Counted from the first letter of the stretch, positions 42,274 through 51,600 are shown. The stretch is 64,000 bases of DNA from Nitrospira sp. (GCA_024998595.1 JACOEK010000001.1:186001-250000); one strand, 5' to 3'. The notes: generated by a model not told the origin, from the sequence alone. Numbers and translations are program-made.

Positions 42274-42965
42274 GCTCCGCACTGTATGGCCTGTTGTGGC
42301 TCCTCTCTCGCACCATCGGCTGGATCTGTTTCCGGTATCGCACGATCGGGCGGGTGCCGAAGCAGGGTGGATTGCTGATCGCGTCGAACCACGCGAGCTA
42401 TTTGGATATCCCATTGCTGGGCTGCGGAATCTCCCGGCGCGTGTGGTACATGGGGCGGCATGACTTATTCCCGATCCCGCTGCTGAACGGCCTGTTGCAA
42501 GCGTTGGGATGGATTCCGTTACGCATCGGTCGCCTCGATCGGGATGCATTCAGCAAAGCGGTCGCCTTGATCAAAGAGGAAAAAGCCGTCGCCATTTTCC
42601 CCGAGGGCGGCCGCACGATGACCGGGGCCTTAAAACCGGGAAAGCCGGGGATCGGGGTGATCGTGTCGCAGACTGGTTGCCGGGTGGTGCCGACGCATAT
42701 CGGCGGCACGTTTGATGTGTTGCCGCCCGGCGCCTCATGGCCCAGATTTCGCCGCGTGACGGTGACGTATGGAGAACCGTTAGATTTCTCCTCAGACGCC
42801 GCCCGGTTGGAAGGTAAAGCGTTTTATCAACATGTCAGTCGTACGGTGATGGCAAAGATTGCAGAGCTCGGACAGGTTCCGAACCCCGGAGACGGGCAGG
42901 CGCATGCCGGGCCCTCTCATGATCTTGACGCCAGGCCGGCAGCCAAGTCTTGCAACGCTGAGTAA
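42270..42965 (+). CDS. plsC: 1-acyl-sn-glycerol-3-phosphate acyltransferase
   Basis: The protein is 231 residues. The acyltransferase motif NHASYLDIP (HX4D) is followed by FPEGGRTMTG (motif III) and VPTHIGGT (motif IV). One N-terminal hydrophobic stretch anchors it in the inner membrane. It makes phosphatidic acid. GTG 42270 overlaps the cmk stop by GTGA, implying coupling. Confidence 0.93.
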   Translation: MSSALYGLLWLLSRTIGWICFRYRTIGRVPKQGGLLIASNHASYLDIPLLGCGISRRVWYMGRHDLFPIPLLNGLLQALGWIPLRIGRLDRDAFSKAVALIKEEKAVAIFPEGGRTMTGALKPGKPGIGVIVSQTGCRVVPTHIGGTFDVLPPGASWPRFRRVTVTYGEPLDFSSDAARLEGKAFYQHVSRTVMAKIAELGQVPNPGDGQAHAGPSHDLDARPAAKSCNAE

Positions 42966-43022
42966 GACTCGGAGTATTTCACTATCAGCACCCGGCATAG
43001 GCCGGAGGACGAGGACCTTTTC

Positions 43023-44738
43023 ATGAGTACTGCCACACCACAAAGCGAACCCAAACTTGACCGCGATGCCTTGGCGGCAATGTATGAGGAAACCTTCCGC
43101 AATTTTGAGGAAGGAACCATCACCGAGGGCATGGTGGTCGCGATCGGCAAGGACAAAGTGGTCGTCGATATCGGCTATAAGTCCGAAGGGATGATTCCAG
43201 CCGACCAGTTCTCACAGGAAGAATTGGGGCAACTGAAAGTGGGCGATCGCCTGCAGGTGTATCTCGAAGAATGTGAAGACGCAGACGGCAATCTCGTGCT
43301 CTCCAAAGAAAAAGCCGACAAGATGAAAATCTGGGAGGAATTGGAGAAGCTGCATAAGGAAGAAAAGAGCATCGAAGGCAAGATCATTTCCCGTATCAAG
43401 GGCGGCATGATGGTCGATATCGGCGTCAAGGCGTTCTTGCCCGGCTCCCAGATCGACCTGCATCCGGTCCGCGATCTCGATGGGCTGGTCGGCAAGACGT
43501 TTCCCCTCAAGATCATCAAGATCAACCATCGCCGCGGCAATGTGGTCGTTTCCCGACGGGTCTTGTTGGAAGAGACGCGCGACCGTCGCCGTCAGACGAC
43601 GTTGTCGACCTTGAAAGAAGGTCAGCTGATTCAGGGGACGGTGAAGAACATCACCGATTACGGAGCGTTTATTGACCTCGGCGGCATCGACGGATTGCTG
43701 CACATCACGGATATGTCCTGGGGTCGTGTGGGGCATCCGTCCGAGCTGTTCCAGGTCAGCGACAAAGTGGAAGTCACCGTGCTCAAGTATGACCGGGAAA
43801 CCGGCCGTATCTCCCTGGGCCTCAAGCAGAAGTCGGCAGATCCCTGGACCGGTGTGGCGGCGAAGTACCCGGTGGGCACGCGCGTTCGTGGTCGCGTGGT
43901 GAGTTTGACCGACTATGGCGCCTTCGTTGAGTTGGAGCCCGGCGTGGAAGGATTGGTCCACGTGTCCGAGATGTCCTGGACGCACGAAGTGCGGCATCCG
44001 TCCCGCGTCGTCTCGGTCGGCGATCAGGTGGAAGCCGCCGTGTTGAACATCGATCCGGGAAGCCGGAAGATTTCGCTCGGCATGAAACAGACGGCGCCGA
44101 ATCCGTGGGACATGATCGAGGCGAAGTACCCGGCCGGGACGCGAATCGAGGGAAAGGTGAAGAGCCTGACCGATTTCGGCGCCTTCGTCGGATTGGAAGA
44201 AGGCATCGATGGATTGATCCACATTTCCGACATGTCCTGGACGAAGCACATCAAGCATCCGTCGGAGCTCTTCAAGAAGGGCCAGAAGGTGGATGCCGTC
44301 GTGATTCGCATCGATAAGGAAAAGGAGCGTCTCTCGCTCGGGTACAAGCAATTGTCCCGCGACCCGTGGGAAGAGCAGATTCCCAACAAGTATCGGGTTG
44401 GCGATAGCATTACCGGCAAAGTCAGCAAGATCGCTGATTTCGGACTCTTTATCGAGCTGGACGGCGATGTGGAAGGGTTGATCCATATCAGCGAAGTGGG
44501 CTTGGATGCCAACGTCCGCATGGAAGAAAAATTCAAGCCGGCCGATGACGTGACGGCGAAAATCATCAAGGTGGATCGGGATGAGCGGAAAATTGCGCTC
44601 AGCTTACGCGATCACCAGATGGATTCCGATCGGCGTCAGGTCGATGAGTTCCACGCGTCGCAGGGCGGCATCGACCAAACCCTGGGTCGCGCGGCCAAGC
44701 AGAGCCGGAAGCGGAACCAAAGCGATTCCGAAGCCTAG
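43023..44738 (+). CDS. rpsA: 30S ribosomal protein S1
   Basis: The protein is 571 residues with six S1 RNA-binding repeats. Their starts read TEGMVVAIGKDKVVVDIG, IEGKIISRIKGGMMVDIG, IQGTVKNITDYGAFIDLG, VRGRVVSLTDYGAFVELE, IEGKVKSLTDFGAFVGLE and ITGKVSKIADFGLFIELD. Six is the proteobacterial-type number. Repeats 1-2 bind the ribosome; 3-6 bind mRNA. The last 35 residues are polar (RQVDEFHASQGGID onward). Confidence 0.97.
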   Translation: MSTATPQSEPKLDRDALAAMYEETFRNFEEGTITEGMVVAIGKDKVVVDIGYKSEGMIPADQFSQEELGQLKVGDRLQVYLEECEDADGNLVLSKEKADKMKIWEELEKLHKEEKSIEGKIISRIKGGMMVDIGVKAFLPGSQIDLHPVRDLDGLVGKTFPLKIIKINHRRGNVVVSRRVLLEETRDRRRQTTLSTLKEGQLIQGTVKNITDYGAFIDLGGIDGLLHITDMSWGRVGHPSELFQVSDKVEVTVLKYDRETGRISLGLKQKSADPWTGVAAKYPVGTRVRGRVVSLTDYGAFVELEPGVEGLVHVSEMSWTHEVRHPSRVVSVGDQVEAAVLNIDPGSRKISLGMKQTAPNPWDMIEAKYPAGTRIEGKVKSLTDFGAFVGLEEGIDGLIHISDMSWTKHIKHPSELFKKGQKVDAVVIRIDKEKERLSLGYKQLSRDPWEEQIPNKYRVGDSITGKVSKIADFGLFIELDGDVEGLIHISEVGLDANVRMEEKFKPADDVTAKIIKVDRDERKIALSLRDHQMDSDRRQVDEFHASQGGIDQTLGRAAKQSRKRNQSDSEA

Positions 44739-44753
44739 GAGTCGGGAGACTGA

Positions 44754-45653
44754 ATGGGGCCACAAGCAGACACGGCGGTGAAACCACAGCGGAGCCTGTT
44801 GCGCCGTATCTTCTGGGCCATCGTGATTGGGGGAGGAGCGTTGATTCTCTTGAACGCGCTCCTCCCCGACTTCGATTTCTCAGCCCAGGATCGTGTGGCC
44901 CTCATTCGCATCGAGGGGGTGATCCTGGACGCGCAAGCGACCATCAGTGAGTTGAAGCACTACAGCGAGAATCCGCTGGTGAAGGCGATCGTGTTGCGCA
45001 TCGATAGCCCTGGCGGCGGCGTCGTGCCGTCTCAGGAAATTCACGACGCCGTGAAGCGGGTGAAAAACAAAAGTAACAAAGCCGTAATCGCCTCCATGGG
45101 AACAGTCGCTGCTTCGGGAGGCTATTACATCGCGGCTGCGACGGACCGTATCATCGCCAACCCCGGTACGTTGACGGGGAGTATCGGCGTCATCATGGAA
45201 ATGGCGAACTTCGAAGGCCTGATGAAAAAAGTTGGGGTCGAGGGCGTGGTCATCAAGAGCGGGCGATTCAAAGATGTCGGGTCGCCGTTGCGGAAGATGA
45301 GTGACGAGGAACGGAAGCTGCTGCAGTCGGTCATGGATGATGTGCATCAGCAGTTTATTCAGGCCGTGGCCGACGGACGCTCGCTGGAGGTGTCGGATGT
45401 CGAGCCGCTGGCCGACGGACGTATTTACACCGGACGCCAGGCAAAAGAGGCCCGGCTGGTCGACGAACTGGGCGATCTCGACGATGCGATCCATATCGCG
45501 GCGGACATCGCCGGTATGGAAGGGGAGCCGAAAGTCGTCGAGCCGCGAAAGCGGTTTTCATTTCGGGATATGATCGAATCACGTTGGTCGTCGGTGTTTC
45601 CGAAGCTGGAGTTCGATACCGGCGTCAAACTCAAATATTTGATGGCGTTCTGA
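44754..45653 (+). CDS. sppA: signal peptide peptidase SppA
   Basis: The protein is 299 residues, the short SppA form. One N-terminal membrane anchor (about 18-38) precedes the ClpP-like protease domain. The nucleophile Ser lies in GTVAASGGYYIAAATD and the general-base Lys in VIKSGRFKDVGSP. It degrades cleaved signal peptides in the membrane. It lies 15 nt after rpsA. Confidence 0.94.
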   Translation: MGPQADTAVKPQRSLLRRIFWAIVIGGGALILLNALLPDFDFSAQDRVALIRIEGVILDAQATISELKHYSENPLVKAIVLRIDSPGGGVVPSQEIHDAVKRVKNKSNKAVIASMGTVAASGGYYIAAATDRIIANPGTLTGSIGVIMEMANFEGLMKKVGVEGVVIKSGRFKDVGSPLRKMSDEERKLLQSVMDDVHQQFIQAVADGRSLEVSDVEPLADGRIYTGRQAKEARLVDELGDLDDAIHIAADIAGMEGEPKVVEPRKRFSFRDMIESRWSSVFPKLEFDTGVKLKYLMAF

Positions 45654-45727
45654 GCGGCCGGAGCACCATCGGTCAGGCAACGCAGCAAGTCAGCCGTGCG
45701 TAAGCCCCACCCACGAGGAGAGGGACG

Positions 45728-46006
45728 ATGACCAAAGCGCAGATTATCGAGCGGGTTTCGGAACAGGTCACCACGTTGACGAAGCGGCAGGCGGAAATCG
45801 TGGTCAATACGATTTTCGATTGTATTCGGGACTCCCTGCGAAGCGGCAATAAAACGGAAATTCGAGGGTTCGGGAGCTTCCGTCTTCGTGCCCGGCGCAT
45901 GAAGGAAGGGCGCAACCCCAAGACCGGCGCAACCGTTGCAGTGCCGGCGAAGCGTGTGCCATTCTTCAAGGCAGGCAAGGAGCTGAAGGAATTACTCAAT
46001 AAGTAA
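45728..46006 (+). CDS. IHF/HU-family DNA-bending protein, IHF-beta-like
   Basis: The protein is 92 residues: MTKAQIIERVSEQVTTLTKR, then EIRGFGSFRLRARRMKEGRN and the arm KTGATVAVPAKRVPFFKAGK. The FGSF turn and the rpsA-sppA context resemble IHF-beta (himD), which follows rpsA in many bacteria. AGGAGAGGG precedes the start. Confidence 0.93.
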   Translation: MTKAQIIERVSEQVTTLTKRQAEIVVNTIFDCIRDSLRSGNKTEIRGFGSFRLRARRMKEGRNPKTGATVAVPAKRVPFFKAGKELKELLNK

Positions 46007-46019
46007 CAGGAGTGATACC

Positions 46020-47015
46020 GTGGCAGAGTCCTCAAATATAACAGCCCCAGAGGTTCGGTGGAGTGACGGCGCGCTCAAGCGAATGGAGCGCGCTCCCATG
46101 TTTTTGCGAGGAATGGTCCGCCGCCTGGCTGAGAAAAAGGCGCGAGAGTTGGGCTATCCCGAAATCACCGAAGAAATCCTCGATCAGTTCAAAGGTCAGA
46201 TGATGGGGACCATGGGCGGTGAGGGCGGAATGGCAGAGGCGGCCGATCAAATGGCAAAAGGGCAGTTGCCCTGGACCGCGGCTGCGAAGGAACGCTTGGC
46301 GGCCGTCCCGGAGTTCATGCGCGGGATGATCAAGCAGATCGCCGATGAGATCGCCCGCAAAGGCGGCCACATGGAGGTCAACGTCGATCTCTTTGAAAAG
46401 GTCGAAGCCTTAGGGGAGATTCGCGAGCGCGAGGCGGCCCCACTGGAATGGTCCGAAGGTGCGTTGGCGCTCTTGCAGCAGAAGATCAAAGAGTCGCCGC
46501 CGATCGCCATGGATTTTGTGAGCGATATGATCCGGCATGATACAGAAGAGTTGGCGCGAGAGAAGGGATTCACCAGGATCGACGAGCAAACCGCGGTGCA
46601 GTTGTGGGAAGCCCCGCAAGAGCGCGTAGCCTGGAGCGACGAAGCCTGGAAGCGCCTGCAAACGTCGCCCGATTTTGTGCGCAGCGGCATCCGCAAAGCG
46701 GCCGAGCGTCGAGCCCGCAAGTTGGGGCTGAAAGAGGTCGATTCCGAGCACCTGACGACCTTCCGGAACCAGGCGATGATGAAAGCCGTGAAGCGCATCC
46801 GGTCATTTGGATATAATGAGCTGACGTTCGATGCCTTCGACACCGCCCTCCAGAAGACCAAGCGGTTGCAGGGGAACGATCAGGCGGAAAAACGGCTCCA
46901 GGAAATCCGTTCGCATTTCAGTGATCCCGAAGTGAAGAAGCCGGAAGGCGGGACACTGGGGGCCGACCTGATGGGGCGTTTCAGAAAGTTTCTCAAGGGC
47001 GAAGGCTCGCTCTAG
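46020..47015 (+). CDS. protein with four PCP_red repeats
   Basis: The protein is 331 residues built from four PCP_red-like units that begin at W14 (WSDGALKRMERAPMFLRGMV), W85 (WTAAAKERLAAVPEFMRGMI), W144 (WSEGALALLQ) and W205 (WSDEAWKRLQTSPDFVRSGI). Unit 3 is the most divergent. A Met/Gly-rich linker separates 1 and 2. No cofactor Cys are present. The family domain is known from light-independent protochlorophyllide reductase; here there is no reductase part. It starts at GTG 46020 after AGGAG, 13 nt after the IHF gene. Function is unknown. Confidence 0.85.
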   Translation: MAESSNITAPEVRWSDGALKRMERAPMFLRGMVRRLAEKKARELGYPEITEEILDQFKGQMMGTMGGEGGMAEAADQMAKGQLPWTAAAKERLAAVPEFMRGMIKQIADEIARKGGHMEVNVDLFEKVEALGEIREREAAPLEWSEGALALLQQKIKESPPIAMDFVSDMIRHDTEELAREKGFTRIDEQTAVQLWEAPQERVAWSDEAWKRLQTSPDFVRSGIRKAAERRARKLGLKEVDSEHLTTFRNQAMMKAVKRIRSFGYNELTFDAFDTALQKTKRLQGNDQAEKRLQEIRSHFSDPEVKKPEGGTLGADLMGRFRKFLKGEGSL

Positions 47016-47021
47016 CAATCA

Positions 47022-47060
47022 AACGGGCCGCCTGGGATTGGAAGTTCCGGGCGGCTCGTT
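47022..47060 (+). terminator. strong hairpin after the rpsA-sppA-ihf-PCP_red operon
   Basis: AACGGGCCGCCTGG (47022-47035) pairs with CCGGGCGGCTCGTT (47047-47060), a 14-bp stem with two G-T pairs and an 11-nt loop, starting 6 nt after the stop codon. The downstream tract (TCCTTCCACTCCC) is pyrimidine-rich but not a pure T-run. Confidence 0.7.
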
Positions 47061-47298
47061 CCTTCCACTCCCACCTATTTCCACATCCTCGCAGTCGCGC
47101 TGACCACATGATGTGCGGGTCTTTCCCTGCGCAGATGACAGGAAGATTCACCTCGCCTGGACGATTTCTGGGGACGCGCAACGAAGTCCGCTGAGCCCGT
47201 GCCGCGAAAGGACTGCAGCCGGGAAATCGGGATCCTTTTGTTCAGGCGGTCATCGGGCTAGCCGATGATATTGGGAGACAAGAACCTGAGCGGAGATT
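47061..47298. other. intergenic region with one further hairpin
   Basis: No gene was recognised. A CATCGG-GCTAG-CCGATG hairpin lies at 47251-47267. Together with the hairpins at 47022 and 47299, the stretch is rich in secondary structure; an unannotated small RNA is possible but has no direct support. Confidence 0.35.
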
Positions 47299-47327
47299 CC
47301 ACCCGCAAGCCGGATGCCTGCGGGTGG
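47299..47327 (-). terminator. hairpin downstream of the leftward gene at 47366
   Basis: CCACCCGCA and TGCGGGTGG pair perfectly (9 bp, 11-nt loop), 38 bases past the stop of the minus-strand gene. No T-run follows on either strand, so strength is uncertain. Confidence 0.5.
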
Positions 47328-47365
47328 ATCACCACATTGAGACGAAGTGAACTGAGGCGTGTCGC

Positions 47366-47692
47366 TTAATGTGCGGCGGTACCGGCCGCTTGGGGCCAGA
47401 ATTTATGCCGAATCTGGGGAAGCGGTTCGTTATCGAAGTTCGGAATGTCGTAGAGGCAACGGTCAACGGTTGACACCTCGTCTTCCGTCAATTCCAAGGC
47501 GATTTGCTTCTTCCAGAATTGGTCGAGCGCCAGATAGTCGTTAGACGTGGGCTTCTCGGCCAAAAGGGCCTGCATATGTTTGAACCCTTCGGTATCGACT
47601 CCCGGCACACGGCCGTTATTGCGATCAATACACCATTTCAGCACTTCTGCGACGCCATACATCGACAAAGGAATTGTAACTTTCTTGCTCAT
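47366..47692 (-). CDS. small acidic hypothetical protein
   Basis: The protein is 108 residues, soluble, without signal peptide or membrane helix. ATG 47692 has GGAGGAGG 5 nt upstream, one of the best ribosome binding sites in the window, so it is a real and probably well-expressed gene. Residues 20-45 (CIDRNNGRVPGVDTEGFKHM) and 50-75 (SNDYLALDQFWKKQIALELT) are mostly helical by eye. No family was recognised. Confidence 0.7.
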   Translation of the reverse strand: MSKKVTIPLSMYGVAEVLKWCIDRNNGRVPGVDTEGFKHMQALLAEKPTSNDYLALDQFWKKQIALELTEDEVSTVDRCLYDIPNFDNEPLPQIRHKFWPQAAGTAAH

Positions 47693-47931
47693 GGGCACCT
47701 CCTCCACACTTGGCCCGCATTGTAGCCTAAGGCTTTCCAAGTTTTCAAAGGGGCGAAAGGCCTAGACGCGAGAGCCCATTCGGGAGCCCGACGGGCAATC
47801 ACCGACCCACGTTGCCGAGGGCCGGACTTCGTTGCGAAGCAGCAGGGGGCTCTGTATACTCCGCACAGCGCATCAGGATTGGGAGCGGCGAAGCATGGAC
47901 TTGGCCGGAATGTCATGCTGTTTTCATCGGG

Positions 47932-49131
47932 ATGGCTATGACCATCAACACCCGTGCCAGCAAGAGTTCGTCGATCGTGCGTGTCGGTCTGGCACTCGTG
48001 GCCGGCTGGCCCCTCCTATTCGCCTGCTCGAAAACGGATCCGTACGTCCCGCCTGATCCCTTCTACTATTTTGAGAGTTATCCGGTCGGCAAGAACCCCA
48101 CGACGGTGACGACGGCCGACTTCAATCGTGACCAAATCACCGATCTCATCACGACGAACATTTCCAGCAACTCCATTTCGCTGCTGTTCGGTAACGGAGA
48201 TGGAACGTTTAAGGATCAGGTTCAGGTGAAAGTGTGCCAGGAGCCCAGGTCGCTGGCCCTCAATGACTTCAATCACGATGACCAGCTGGATGTGGCGCTG
48301 GCCTGTTCAGGCGGGGACCAGGTCTCCATCCTATACGGTCGAGGCAATGGAAAGTTTGATGAAGGCCCCCAGTACCCGGTGCATCGCGCTCCCGTGTCCA
48401 TATCCAGCCAGGATGTCAACGGCGACGGGCATCCGGATTTAGCCGTCGCCTTGCGCAACGACAAGGTGAAGATTTTCCTCGGGAGCGCCCGCGGCGAGTT
48501 TCGTCCAGGCGCGCAGTATGAATATGGTGATACCCCCACCTCCGTAGCGCTCAGAGATCTCAATCAGGACAACAAGCCGGATTTGGTCGTGACGAACGGC
48601 GGGCCCATGTTGAGCGCCGTTTCCGTGTGGATCGGCAACGGCGACGGAACCTTCCGCGATCCCAAAGACTACAAAACCGGGAGACGGCCGTTGGGGGTGA
48701 GTTTTGCCGACTTTAACAACGATCACCTGCCTGATCTTCTGGTCATCAATGGGGAAGGGGACAGCTTTACAACCTTCCTGGGCAACGGCAATGGGACGTT
48801 TCAGCCGGGAAAGGATTCCGGCGCCGATGCCAGCCCCAATTTCGGCGTGGCCCATGACTTTGACGGCGACCATATCGACGATGTGGCGATCGTCAATTTG
48901 CAGTCCACCGATTTGTCCATTCTGTTCGGGCGCGGCGATGGCACGTTTCATTACCCGCCGCGCAATTACCGTACGAAGAACGGCCCGTTTGCGGTGGCGA
49001 GTTATCGTGTCTCGGCCGACAACGGGGAAGAGCCGGGTCTCGTGACGGCCGATAACGGCGCCGCCAGCGTCTCGGTATTTTTGCATCACGGTAAGAAGGC
49101 GCAGATCCCGCCGAGAGGGACGACGGAATAG
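47932..49131 (+). CDS. FG-GAP/VCBS-repeat lipoprotein
   Basis: The protein is 399 residues. The signal peptide ends in a lipobox, LLFACSKTD, with Cys as the lipidated residue. It then has about seven FG-GAP/VCBS-type repeats with DFNRDQITDL, GNGDGTF, DVNGDGHPDLAV, DLNQDNKPDLVV and DFDGDHIDDVAI, the Ca2+-binding D-x-D/N-x-D loops of a beta-propeller. Such proteins often bind ligands or partners at the cell surface; no enzyme domain is attached. ATG 47932 or 47938 could start it. Confidence 0.88.
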   Translation: MAMTINTRASKSSSIVRVGLALVAGWPLLFACSKTDPYVPPDPFYYFESYPVGKNPTTVTTADFNRDQITDLITTNISSNSISLLFGNGDGTFKDQVQVKVCQEPRSLALNDFNHDDQLDVALACSGGDQVSILYGRGNGKFDEGPQYPVHRAPVSISSQDVNGDGHPDLAVALRNDKVKIFLGSARGEFRPGAQYEYGDTPTSVALRDLNQDNKPDLVVTNGGPMLSAVSVWIGNGDGTFRDPKDYKTGRRPLGVSFADFNNDHLPDLLVINGEGDSFTTFLGNGNGTFQPGKDSGADASPNFGVAHDFDGDHIDDVAIVNLQSTDLSILFGRGDGTFHYPPRNYRTKNGPFAVASYRVSADNGEEPGLVTADNGAASVSVFLHHGKKAQIPPRGTTE

Positions 49132-49272
49132 CGGCCGATTCAGATTTGAGCCGCGTCAACCGAAGAGGAGACAGGCAGTTTGCTTGACACCTCGAGGGGG
49201 CTCGGATAGAGTTCGACAAGGTCGCCGGACGCAGGTCCCGCGCTATTTTCAGCGATCAGACCACGGGGGCTC

Positions 49273-49473
49273 GTGCGATCGTTTTTGTGGTGGTTTAGCA
49301 TGGGCTGCCTGACGACGCTGGCAGTCTTAATGGTCCAAGGCGGGGTGCGCGATCTGGTGTCGGGAACCAACCCGACGGGAAGCTCCGGCGCGATCCTTTC
49401 CTTCAGTACCACGATCTTCGGGGGTGGGTTGTTGGCCGGCTGCCTCGCCCTTATCCTCAATCGTCTCCGCTAA
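49273..49473 (+). CDS. possible small membrane protein
   Basis: A 66-codon frame from GTG 49273 (or 57 codons from ATG 49300) has two hydrophobic segments, CLTTLAVLMVQGGV and TIFGGGLLAGCLALIL, separated by a polar loop. No ribosome binding site is clear and no family was recognised. It is accepted with low confidence because of its membrane-protein pattern. Confidence 0.45.
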   Translation: MRSFLWWFSMGCLTTLAVLMVQGGVRDLVSGTNPTGSSGAILSFSTTIFGGGLLAGCLALILNRLR

Positions 49474-49552
49474 ACACAGTGACGACGTTGGTATCGGTCT
49501 GAGATGCGCCGAGGCGTCCACGCAATCATGTCGAAGGGGCAATGGTCGGGCG

Positions 49553-49741
49553 ATGCACTGTCTGAAATGCAAAGGATTCATGATGGTGGAGCGGCATTAC
49601 ACGCTCATGAATCGCCGCCTGTACGCGCGCTGCCTGAATTGCGGGTTCTGGATCGATCTGGCCGACTTGCTCCGGTTTTTCCACAAAGTCATTGCCAGCA
49701 GTGTGCGTGGCACGAAGGTTCGAGAAACCTATACCCTGTGA
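49553..49741 (+). CDS. small zinc-ribbon protein
   Basis: The protein is 62 residues from ATG 49553. MHCLKCKGFMMVERHYTLMN and RLYARCLNCGFWIDL carry two CxxC pairs, a zinc-ribbon layout. No strong ribosome binding site is seen, so the start is uncertain. It lies 46 nt before the carboxypeptidase gene. Function is unknown. Confidence 0.6.
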   Translation: MHCLKCKGFMMVERHYTLMNRRLYARCLNCGFWIDLADLLRFFHKVIASSVRGTKVRETYTL

Positions 49742-49787
49742 CCGTCGGAGTTCCTCTGCTCGTCACAAGAAAGCATAGACATTCCGC

Positions 49788-50717
49788 ATGAACCGTTCAC
49801 ATCGGATGTTGCCGGTGGGTGGCATGGTCATTCTGTTCCTCGTAGGTGCCCTATGGACCGGTCAGGCATGGGCCATCGACAACGATGTGGATGATGAGGT
49901 CATTACCGTTCCTTACGATCCCAGACCGGTTCCGTCGGCCAAACAAGCGCATCATAGCCTCCGATGGCGTCATGTGCCGGCGCACAGCATTTTGCTCAAA
50001 GAATTGAAGACGGGCACCACGCTGTATCAGTTCGAGAGTGAGAAGCGGCTGTCCCCCGCGAGCCTCACCAAGATCATGTCTGCATTGGTGATCCTCGAAT
50101 ATGGGCATCTCGACGATGAGGTCACCGTCAGCCCCAAGGCCTCGCGCGCCCACAAAACCCACCTGCGTCTCCGAACGGGACAGATTTTCCGTTTGGAAGA
50201 TTTGTTGAAAGCCATGCTGATTGTCTCCGCGAATGACGCCTGTCTGGCGGCGAGCGAGCATGTCGGCGGCGATGAAGCACGATTTGTCGATCTCATGAAT
50301 GCCAAGGCGGCGGCGCTCGAATTGCACAATACCCACTTCAGCAACGCCTGTGGGTTCGATGCGCCGGAACATTATTCGACCGCCGAAGATCTGGCCAAGC
50401 TTAGCGAGATCGCCCTGCATCATCCTGTGTTCAAAGAGCTGGTCCGCGAAGAGCGGGAAATCATCATGCCGATCAATGAGCATCGCGCCTACGTCTTGCG
50501 CACCACCAATCGGCTGCTTGGCCGGATTCCCGGGGTGCAAGGGGTGAAGACGGGATTTACGTCAAAGGCCGGCCGGTGTCTGATTGCGAAAGTCTCCCAA
50601 GACGGCAGCGATCTGCTGCTCGTGATCCTCAACTCGAAGCGTCGTTGGAATACGGCGACCAGCCTCATCAACTACGGTCTGCGTCTCAGCGATAGCCGCG
50701 CAGCACTCGCCAGATAA
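49788..50717 (+). CDS. dacA: D-alanyl-D-alanine carboxypeptidase (PBP5/6 type)
   Basis: The protein is 309 residues. An N-terminal signal or anchor (about 8-30) precedes the S11 peptidase domain with SLTKIMSALVILE (SxxK), SANDACLAASE (SxN) and KTGFTSKAGRC (KTG). It trims the terminal D-Ala of peptidoglycan stem peptides in the periplasm. The C-terminal beta-domain of PBP5 is missing, as in many short forms. Confidence 0.93.
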   Translation: MNRSHRMLPVGGMVILFLVGALWTGQAWAIDNDVDDEVITVPYDPRPVPSAKQAHHSLRWRHVPAHSILLKELKTGTTLYQFESEKRLSPASLTKIMSALVILEYGHLDDEVTVSPKASRAHKTHLRLRTGQIFRLEDLLKAMLIVSANDACLAASEHVGGDEARFVDLMNAKAAALELHNTHFSNACGFDAPEHYSTAEDLAKLSEIALHHPVFKELVREEREIIMPINEHRAYVLRTTNRLLGRIPGVQGVKTGFTSKAGRCLIAKVSQDGSDLLLVILNSKRRWNTATSLINYGLRLSDSRAALAR

Positions 50718-50882
50718 CATTTCACCATCGTGAGCGGTCGTGGGAAGTCCGTGCCGGTCTCGTCCTCAGCGGGGCTGGCACGAGTGCGCCTCGTTCATGA
50801 CGAAGAGGGACGGTGGATGGATTCAGGAGGTTGAGAGGACGAAAGACTCGAGGAGCCGGAGCGGAAATCAGTAGCCTGATGG

Positions 50883-51413
50883 TTAGTGCGGGAGTGAGAA
50901 CTCCACGTTGACGTCCTTGCCGAGATAATTCACCTGGAAGCCCTGCTTGTCATAGGCCAGCATGGCGCCCATCACATTCTCATCGCCGTAATCTTCCTTG
51001 CCAAGGATCTTGCGCACATCGTCAGGGCTCTCACTATTGAGGACATTGCGGAAGATGCCGCGCGTTTTAAAGGCAAACCGATTGTTGATGAAAATCAGAT
51101 CGACTTTGCCGTCTTGGACCCGGACGCCGGCCATCGGCCCGGTCGGTTTGCGTTGATCGAGCAAGAAAATGAAGGTGGCCTCTTGCTCCGCCTTGATGCC
51201 CGGGATCTTTTCATTCACCAGCCCGTCGAGGGCTTTCGCTTCATCATCGCCCAGCTTGATACCGAACAGTGAAACGTCCTGGCTGGCGACGCCTTTAGCG
51301 TCGGTTACGTCGTTCTTGCTGAGTTCATACGGTTCGGCGGTCACGATGGCAGCGAGGCAAAGGGACCCCAGCAGAGTCGTCAAAGCTGTGAACGTCCGGG
51401 TACGCTGCATCAT
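50883..51413 (-). CDS. exported hypothetical protein
   Basis: The protein is 176 residues with a clear signal peptide (TALTTLLGSLCLAAIVTAEP). The mature part has alternating charged loops and strands, e.g. SQDVSLFGIKLGDDEAKALD and GKVDLIFINNRFAFKTRGIF, and ends VNYLGKDVNVEFSLPH. No Cys remain after the signal, and no family was recognised. It converges on the carboxypeptidase gene. Confidence 0.7.
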   Translation of the reverse strand: MMQRTRTFTALTTLLGSLCLAAIVTAEPYELSKNDVTDAKGVASQDVSLFGIKLGDDEAKALDGLVNEKIPGIKAEQEATFIFLLDQRKPTGPMAGVRVQDGKVDLIFINNRFAFKTRGIFRNVLNSESPDDVRKILGKEDYGDENVMGAMLAYDKQGFQVNYLGKDVNVEFSLPH

Positions 51414-51600
51414 GAATGCCTCCTTAAAGCCCTTACGGAAACCTCAGACTGAGTCACCATGACCGGTCGCATGATAGAGGGAAATGGTCAGGCAACAGGG
51501 CATTCTATCCAAGGGGCCGTCTGACTTTCAAGGTCGCGCCCGCGCTTATTCGGGTTGGAGAAGTCTGGAGACCGTTCCTCAGCGAAGGCGGTTTGAGATG

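Noticed and set aside
43212-44486. Minus-strand open frame of 424 codons with repeated blocks
   Set aside because: The repeats are the antisense image of the S1 repeats in rpsA.
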